Made by a program: the position numbers and the translations under genes | Source of the DNA: CALDUY01 sp046350255 | GTDB taxonomy: Bacteria; Planctomycetota; Planctomycetia; Gemmatales; Gemmataceae | Direction: 5' to 3' | Assembly (NCBI GenBank): GCA_046350255.1 | Contig: JAXMAV010000005.1 | Span: forward strand, 1-64,000 | Length of the DNA: 64,000 bases | Notes under the pieces: generated by a model | What the model saw: only the letters and a program-made list of their open reading frames with translations | What the model was told of the DNA's origin: nothing | The model's database searches: none | In this document: positions 12,001-21,000 of the stretch, one piece after another | How positions within the stretch are numbered: the first letter of the stretch is position 1 | How the letters are laid out: each line of letters begins with the position of its first letter

Positions 12001-15000
12001 CTCAAGTAGTTCCGGGCGATCTGATACTGGTACTTCGCTCCGTTGTCGTCCGGCTGCGGCTGCTGCAGCAGGTCGCGGAACGACTTCGCCGCGGCCACCT
12101 CGGTCGAGGTGTCGAAGGCATTGGCGATGTCGTCCTCGGTTGAGTTGCCAGTTAGCCCCAGCAAGGCGAGCCGATCGATCGCCAGCAGCACCTCGGGGTT
12201 GGAGGCAACCAGGTCGCGGTCCGCCTTGAGCGAGTCGTAGGCGGCGGTCGCGTCGGTGGACTGCCCCACCAGGGCCAGGGCAATGTCGTCGTTGGTCGAG
12301 TCGCCGCTCAGCCCCAGGGTGGACAGTCGGGCGTTGGCGCCGACGAGGTCGCGGTCGTCCAGGGCTGCTGCAAGCCGACCGTCCAGGCTGGCCAGGGCAG
12401 CAGCCAACTCGTCGTCGGTGGAGTTGCCGTTGAGAGTATATTGCAAGTTCGTCAGGGCTTCGTAAGCGGCTGCTACAGCTGCCTGGTTCGGCAGTTCGGC
12501 CCCAAGATTCAGGCGGGTATTCAACTCGTAATTCAGGTCGCGCTCGAACCTCTGAAGGTCCGAGCCATTCCGCAGCGTCTGGCGGAGGACATCGACGGCA
12601 TCCTTAACCCCCTTCAGGAAGTCGCCGTTGCCGTTACCCAGCAGCTCTGCCATGCTCTTGTCGAGGACCGGCAGCTTCTGGAAAGCCGCGCTGTCGGGGG
12701 AGGCCCAGTCCACCAGCAGGGCGCTGAGGCCGTCCAGCACCTGGTCCAGCGAGACACCCTGCAGCTGAGACAGGACGTCCTGTCCGGCCGTTGCGAGGTT
12801 GGCCGACATGCTCTGGAAGAAGCCAGAGAGGCTGGCCCCAGGTGGCAGGATGGACGGGTCAGTGGCGCTGTTGAACGAACTGGAGATAACGATTGGGTCA
12901 CTGGACAGCCCGGCAAGTGCCCCGAGCAGGACGACGGGCAGGTTGACGTCATAGCTGGTGTTCGAGGCGAGGCTGGGCGCGCCAATGAGGCTGCCGGTGG
13001 TGTCGCCGGTCAAAGTGTTCAGGGTCATCCGCCCCGAACTGGCCAGTGCCACCTGGGTGTTGAACTGAATTGTGCCCTGCTGAATACCCACACCCACCGG
13101 GCCGAGCTGCAACCGGACGTCGATGGGGTTGTCCGACCCCAGCGATAGCGCACCGACCAGTTGCGGTTCCTCGACGTAGAAAGCGCCCTGTTCGTCCAGG
13201 CCGAAGGTGAACTGGAACTGCAGGTCGCCGCGCAGGCGCAGCGGCTCGGATTGCGTCGCGTTCAGTGGGACGTTCAGGCCCAGGAAGTCGAAGCCGTCGA
13301 AGTTCAGGCTCAGACCTGTGGTGAACGACGTGACGGGGATCGTGGCCGTGAACTCGCGGGAGTTATTGGCCGTGGTCGGCTGCAGGAGCGGCTTGCCGTC
13401 AGCGCCCTTCAGTGCCAGCAGCGTCTCGGTGGTGACCTCGGCGATGGTCAGGTCGTCGAACACGCCGACGATGCGCTCCCGGATCTCGTCGCTGATCTTC
13501 TGCGTCAGCGCCGCCCCGGTGACGTTCCACAGCCCAGCCAGGTCCTGACTGACGAATGGGATCGACGGCACGCTGGACAGGAGGTCAGAAATCTTGGTGC
13601 CGAAGTTAGACGCCCAGGTCGCGAACCCCTCCAGCCCGTCGAGCAGCCGCTCCTGGTCGGAGGTGCCCTGGTCGTAACCATCGACGGGACCGGCGAGGGG
13701 GTCGATGGCTGTGACGGGCACGGCCTTGCGTATGCCGGGGTCGATGGTGGCACTCATCAGCGCGCTGGCATCGGTTGTGTGCGACATGCCGAGGTAGTGC
13801 CCGACCTCGTGCAGGGCAACCGTCAGTAGATCGTAGCGGCCGAAAGCAGCGGTGCCGGGCTGGGCGATGAAAACGCCGCTGGACTCGGCAGCGAATTCGG
13901 CTTCGTTAGCTGGGGTCGCATCGACGAACCAGCCCAGGCCGGCCGCGTTAACGTCGAAGGTGATCTGGTTGCCGCTGATCCGTGACAGCGCCTGGCCGGG
14001 CAGGTCGGCGATGGTGAGGGTGAACTGTTCGGCACGCAACGACAGGCCGTTGACTGTGTTCCAGCGTGCGATGGCTTCCTCGAAGACGTCTGCAAGGTCG
14101 GACTGCTGGAGTGAATCCCTCGCGCCTGCCCCTTTACCGGGAGAGCTTCCCTGGAGCAGATCCGGCCGCAGGAACTTGCGAACCTCCTTGCGGATGTTGG
14201 TGGTGCTGAAGGTGAAGCCCGGCGTGACCACGTCCTCGGTATAGTAGGCGGTGATCGTGCGCTCGGACCCGCCCGAGTCGATGAACGTGATAACCCGTTT
14301 GGTGCCGAAGACCTTATCGGATACGACGTGGGTCAAGGCACTGTAGTCGATGATGTCCTTGACGTTAGACGCCCCGTTGGGGTCGTCGATGATGGTCGCA
14401 GAGCCCGAGTTGTTGGTGAAGATGTAGGTGTTCGCCTCGGAGCCGCCGATGAAGACGCTGCCATCGCCTGGGCCCACGAGGTAGTTTTCGATACTCGTCA
14501 GTGTGGAGCCGTCTCCAGTGCCCAGCTCGGCGTCGTTGACGAACATCTCCAGCACCGTGGAGGAGGCCACGGGCTCGAAGGAGATGGACCAGGGAGAGGC
14601 CTGAGTCCCGCTCCCCGAGACGGTGACGTTCCTGATCAGCGACGACAACCCCTCGAGGGCCGTCTTGACGTCCTGGGCACTGGCGTTGTGGGCAATCGGT
14701 GCCGTGCTGAGGCCGTTGATGAGCAGCGTGAAAGTGCCCGATGTGGCGTCGTTGGACAGAGTGGAGTCGATGCGGTTGGCGGTATCCGTTGTTTGCAACG
14801 TACTGTGCCGCCCAGAGCGGGCCTTTCCGCGGCGCAGGTCGACGAAGAGGGGGCCGGTTGTTTTGGCGAGGCTGAGCGTGTCCATGCCGCCCTTGCCGTC
14901 GATGATGTCCTGGCCGGGGCTGAAGACAAACACATCGTTGTTGTTGTCGCTGCCCGTCAGCGAGTCGTTGGCACGGCTGCCGGTGACCACTGAGGCGCCG

Positions 15001-18000
15001 GCGATCGCGAAGTTGCTGATGATGCTGGTGTCCACACCGAAGGCACCGAAGATGTCTTCCAGCCCGCCGAAGCGATTGCCAAGAACACCGGTGGCGCCCC
15101 CAAACAGCATCCGGCGAGCGGGGTAGGTGCCGAGCGGCCCCAGGGGGATGGCCGGGATAATCTCCACGTCGGCGCCGGCGCCGGTTCTGACGGTCACCCC
15201 GGCCGTCTCACCCGGCAGGAGGTAGTTGGAGTAGTCCAGCGCGATGGTGCCCCTATTCCCCGAAAGGAGACTGATACCCGAAGAGATGAGGCCCGGAAGA
15301 CGTGCACCGTTGAGGAAGTGGAAGGTATTGATGCCCATACCACCGATGATGTTCTCGATGTCGGTGGCGATGACCATGTTCAGGCCGAGGCGTATGCCAT
15401 AGTCGTTGGCCAGGGTGTCGAAGATGCCGTCGGTCCCGGTCTTCTTAAGTAGGTCCTGCATCTGGGCACCGAAAAGACCGTCGGTGACGACAACGACGTT
15501 CATGCCCACGTCGAGCGTATTGAACGTCGAGTTAGTAGGGTCAGCTCCGTTGCCCAGGCTACGGATAAGGTTTCGAAACGTGTTCAAGTTGGCGGTCGTT
15601 ACCTCGACAATAGTAAAGTCGAGGTCGTTGAAGAAGCTCGAGAAGTCCAGGGTGTCGTAATACTCAGGCACCGTCACGCCTTTGATCTGCACGTCCGGCG
15701 GCTCGAAGATGCCGGCGATCCCCCACAGCGGGCTGTTGAACTGGTAGGTGTCCGGGCCGAACCAGCCGGTCATCAGGTGGATGCCGAACTGCGGCGAGAC
15801 CAGGTTCGAGCCGATGGCGAAGGTGTCGGAACCGGTGTCGTGGATCGAGACCCAGGGGTGCGGGTTAGTGCCGGCGAGGGCATCTAAGTGGAACAGTCCT
15901 GAGATCTTGCCGCCGATGGTGACGGTGAGGTTGTTGATCTGCGGCACCCTGGTAAAGCCCGGGACGTGGGGCGAGGCGAGAGTCGTGTTTCCGAACTTGA
16001 GTTCGTCGAACCGGGCATTAACAGTACGAGCAAGGAGATCGAGGGACAGCGGTATTTTCCTTGCCTTTTCAGTACTGTAAAAGTTGGGTGCGAAATTCAG
16101 GTTGTTCACGATGGAGAGGTCTGGCAGCGATAGGCCGAGGATTGAGTTGACCCCCTTGATTGCGCCGACCACGTCCGGGGAGTGTGTGCCGCCGTCGGCG
16201 ATCAATTGGCCGTGGAACACTGTTTTGCCGAGAATGGTGAAAGCGTTCGAATACCGGCCGGCATAAATCACGGTATTCTCGTCCGTATCCGTAATTAGCA
16301 ATTTGTGGTTCTGCACCGCAAGCTTTATTGTTTTAGCGGAGCTAGTCACCTCGATTGAGGTGCGCCCTGTTTCGCGGTTAACCTTAAACTTAAATGACAG
16401 GGGCTCGGAGACGGCGCGGAAATCGATGATGAGTTTGTGCCTGGTGGCGACTGTATCATAGGTGTTGAGATTGGTAGTTATGTTTAAAGTCTTGTTGAGG
16501 CGAAAGAGGTCATTCCCAACGAGGACGGTTGAATCGGAACGTGAGGTATAGACGTACTCCAGTTTCCCCAGGGGGGAAGCGACCACATTGATATCCTCTT
16601 CTCCTTGCAGTGGAGTGACTAGCAATGAAGCTGGAATGAGTACCGTCTTCACGGCGGGCTGATGAAGGAACTTCTGAAGCCAGTTCTGGTCGTCCACCCG
16701 CCGCCTTTCCGTCCCGTCTTGCTCAACGGTAAGTGTCAACTTCGTTCCATCGGCTGTCACCTTGACCATGCCGGGCATCTTTGTCTGCAGCAGTGCCGCT
16801 ACTTCCTCGACGGATTGGCAGGCGTCCAGTTCGGCCCGCGTCAGGGTGATTGTCCGGTTGAACTTCGCACCACCTGTGTTGATATAGAGGACGAAGCGCA
16901 CATCTTGGGTGCTCGTTGGAGTCGGTGTCAATACACCCAGATTGATGTGGCCGTGCCTGTCGATGTCGAATGCCGCCACCAGGGAGGCGTTGGCCTGGTC
17001 ATCATGCCCGGTGCCTTTTTCAATCTCCTTTCCCTCGGCCTTCTGTCCTGCAGCAAATCCCAGCAAGGCCACGGGCACGCTTCCCTTGGACCAAATGTTC
17101 CCCTTCAAGGAATCCAACGGCCATTCCAGTGGAACCGTCCCGGTCGTGCCGTAATAGCCCCCGTTACTGAGGACATGCGTTGTAGGCCTGGATTCTTGAT
17201 CAAAATAAGCAGCCTGGAAACCGTCTAAAGTGTAACGGGTATTAGAAAGCGAAGGAGTGGACTTGGTGAGAATGATGTCGTCACTTGCCCTGCCCTTCAC
17301 CTCGTCGATCCGAAAGATCTGGTTCGCCGCCTGATTCCCAATCCCGGTCGCGGAGGCAGGCATCACCGTGAGGGAGCGGGTGAGGAGGTTGTTCTCAATG
17401 ATCTGCAGTGGAGGAACGTTGGTCGTAGGGGTCAGGATGCGGATCTGAATCGGGGAGGACCATGGGTTGCTGCCGGCCGCGTTCTGCACCACCACAGAGA
17501 CGCCGGACAGGGTGTTCAGGGCGTTGCGAACCTTGTCGATAACATTTTGCGTCGTGTCGCCTGGGCTAACCTCGATCGGAGCAGTCGTCTTGTTGCCGAA
17601 TCGCAGGCGAAAGGTGCCGGCAGTCGCCAGTACGCGGAGAGTGGGTAGGACGTTATCTGAGGCAGTCTCCACCCACGCGCTTGCCCCGGTGTAGAAGAGG
17701 TTGGTGTTGTCTCCGGTGATCGCTTGCGACTCCAGGAGGTTCCCGGCCGAGTCGAGGAAGGCGGCACGGATCGTGTAGATCTGCCCCCAGCCGAGCCCGG
17801 ACTGGTTCGGGTTGAGGCTGTTATCGCCGTCGTCGATGATCAGGTCGCTAGCACCGAGCTGAGTCTGCAGGGCGATTTGTAGTTTACTGAAGGCGGAGAG
17901 GATCGAGTCCGCGGGGTTGATGGTGACTGTTGCTGACTTGTCGTTGTTCGACAGTACGAAACTACCCGATCGCCCCGTCACCTGAAGGGACATCCACTCC

Positions 18001-21000
18001 TGCCCCTCCGTCGAAACCCTCGCCTCCTCGCCTGTCCCCAAAAATGTGCGGAACAAAAGGGATTGGCCGACCAGCGTGAATGGGGCAGACCAGGGATCCA
18101 ACGGCGATGGGTTGGAGACAGCGACATCGTGATAGCCAGCCATACTCAGCGCTGCAGCGATCCGGGCACATGCGGTGTCGGCAGTATCCCCATCCAGGAT
18201 GTCGATAGGGGCGGTGACGGTAAGCGTGCCCTCATTGTCGATTGGCAGGACGAATTGCCCAGAGCGTGCATTGATGAAGAGCACCCGATGGGCCAGGCGT
18301 CTACCCATGGCGGACGTAACGACATCTGCACGGGCTTGTAGCATCTGCACGTTCTGCATCCCCGAGAACTCCACCGTGAAGGGAAATTCCCAGGGGCTGG
18401 AGTCAGGCACGTCCTTGAAGGTCACCTTGGCCCCCCTGACCCCGGGCAGTCCCGCCAACGCCACTTCGACGCGCGCCGCCGCCTGGGCGGCGTTTTCCCC
18501 TGGGGAGATGGGAATCGCTGGGGTGGTCTGCCCTCCATACGACAGCCTGACCGCGCCAGCCGTGGGCCTCACCGTAACCTTCTGGACGCTATTGGGTTCG
18601 TTGACGATCGACAGGCCGTCGATTCCCAGGGGGCCGACAGGGCCCGGGTTGGCGAAGCGAATGACCCAGGGCCGCACCAGCGTGCCTGGGGTGGCGTCCG
18701 GGTCGAGGGAGACGTCGCCGTTCAACTCGGAAGCATCATCAAGCACCTGGATCTCCAGACCCAGGTCCTCCCGAAACTGTCGTTCCAACTGCGACGCGGT
18801 CATCCCTGTCGTGACCGTGGTCGTCTTCAGCACCCCCAGCTGAGAGTAAGACACGGTGTAGGAACCTGAATCGGCGGTGGTGGAGAGGAGGCGGACCTCA
18901 CGCTCGGGGGCCTGCCCAGTGATCAGACGAAAGCCCACCACGGTGCCGCTCTCCAAACTTGAGCCGTCCAGAGTCATCTCGCTATCTACCGGGCCGAACT
19001 GCGCGCTGACGTCGTTCGGGACTGCTGCAAGTGCCACAGTAACCACCGTATGTGAAACCGAATTTCTAGCGGCTTCATCGGCGACCTTGAATGAACTGGC
19101 AGGGGGTAATGGCACTGATACGGCGGCCACCGGATTCACCGGCACCGAGGTCACTACCAAACGAGGGGTTATGTCGACCTGTTCCAGGACCTGCCTGGGA
19201 AACGGTGTGTCGAACTCGATCCGCCAGACACCGGTCGATCCGGAAGTGACCGTGACGTCGTAGCCCAGCTGTGCGAACACGGCCTTCATCCTCGCCTCGT
19301 CGGCGTTCCAAGGAATCGCGTCAACGGTAGAGCCGTTCATCCGGATCGAGAAAGTGCCGCCCGTGGCGTCACTGACGATCTGTCGGACCTCCTTGACCGG
19401 CGCAACTCCCGGCCGGATCACTGTGACTGCCGCTTTAGGGGGGGTGAGCGATTTAGCATCCGTGCCGAGGTTGACGGCGACGTGCTGCTCATAGCGCGAG
19501 TAATCGAGAGTGTTCGTCTTGCCCAGGTCTTGGGATAAAGGCGCACCGGTCAACGACCCGGGCAGGGTCGCCCCGTTGATCATCTTGTAAGTGTTGTTGC
19601 CCTTGCCGCCAATCACGCTGTCGATGTTGTAGGCGATGACCTGGTGCTTTTTGCCCGCGTCATACACCGTCACCTTGTTCACCGCACCCGCCAGGCTGTT
19701 GTCCCCGCCCGCCGCCAGGGTCACCGGCTCGACGAGAAACGTCAGGTCAAACGTGCTGGAGACGTTGCTGAAGTCCAGCACCCCCCCACCGCCGAACTGG
19801 TTCTCGATGGTAAGCAGTTCAGCCCAGTTGTCGAAGAACTGGTACACATTACCCTGGCCGGAGCTACCGACGATCCGCTCGACCGCAGTCAGCCCGCCCT
19901 GGACGGCCGCCAGCGTGTTGGATGTGGAAGCGTCGTCGCGCACATTTAGCCCGCCGCTCGGCCTGACCTCCACTGTCAGCTTGCGTGTCACGGCGCGGAA
20001 GTCGAGGCTGTCCTTGCCGCTGCCCTGGGCCTCGGTAAACGTCACCTGCCCCCAGCCGTCGGGGAAGACGTAGGTGTCGTTGCCCTCGCCGCCAATTAGG
20101 CTGTCGGTACCGCCGCCGCCGATCAGGGTATCGTTGCCGTCGCCGCCCTCAAGGACGTCGACGGCTGGGCTGCCCTCCAGGCGGTCGTTGCCCTTGCCGC
20201 CCCGGAGCGTGGCCGCGTAAGTGCCGGCCCGCAGGTCGTCGTCCCCGGAGCCGCCCAACACGGTGTTGAAGTTCTTGATACCCCCCGGTGCGAACTTCGC
20301 AACGGCCGTCGAGCGCCCGTCGCCGCCCGCCGGAGTGCCGGGCAGCATCACGCCCACGTCGGCGGTGTTCAGGGAGAACGCGATGGTGTTGTTGCCCGGC
20401 CCCGCGTCGATGGGGCCGATGGCCCTGGCGCCCTTCTCGAAGTCGACGAAATCGTCACCGTGGCCGCCGATGACCTCCTCAACTCCGATGAAGATGCAGC
20501 GGAATAAGCCGACGCGAACCTCAATCCTGCCATCGCTCTTATAGGTGATGAAGACGGTCTGGGTCAGCTGCGACAGATCGAGCACATCCTTTGTGCTGCT
20601 ACCCGCTATCACCTTCTCAACATTGGTGGCGTTGACGCGGTTATTCAACCCCTGTGCAATGTTCAGCCCGAAACTAGTGTTGACGCTCACTGTCAAGCCA
20701 GCAGAGATGCCCTTGAAGTCGAGGGTATCGTTGCCCTCGCCGGGGTTCTCGGTCACCGCGTCTAGCCCCCAGTTTCCCAGGAACTTGTAGGAATCATCCC
20801 CTCGGCCGCCGATCAGGAAGTCATTATTGCCAAAGCCGTTGATAGTATCCGGACCGACAGTCCCATTCAGGGTGTTACTTCTCTCGTCACCGTTGATTGT
20901 ATCCAGGGTATGGCCATACTCGGTATCGACTGATAACAACCCCACCGTGGAGACCGACCCTACCTGAGTCTCGAACACCCAGTTGCCGCCTACCGATGCT

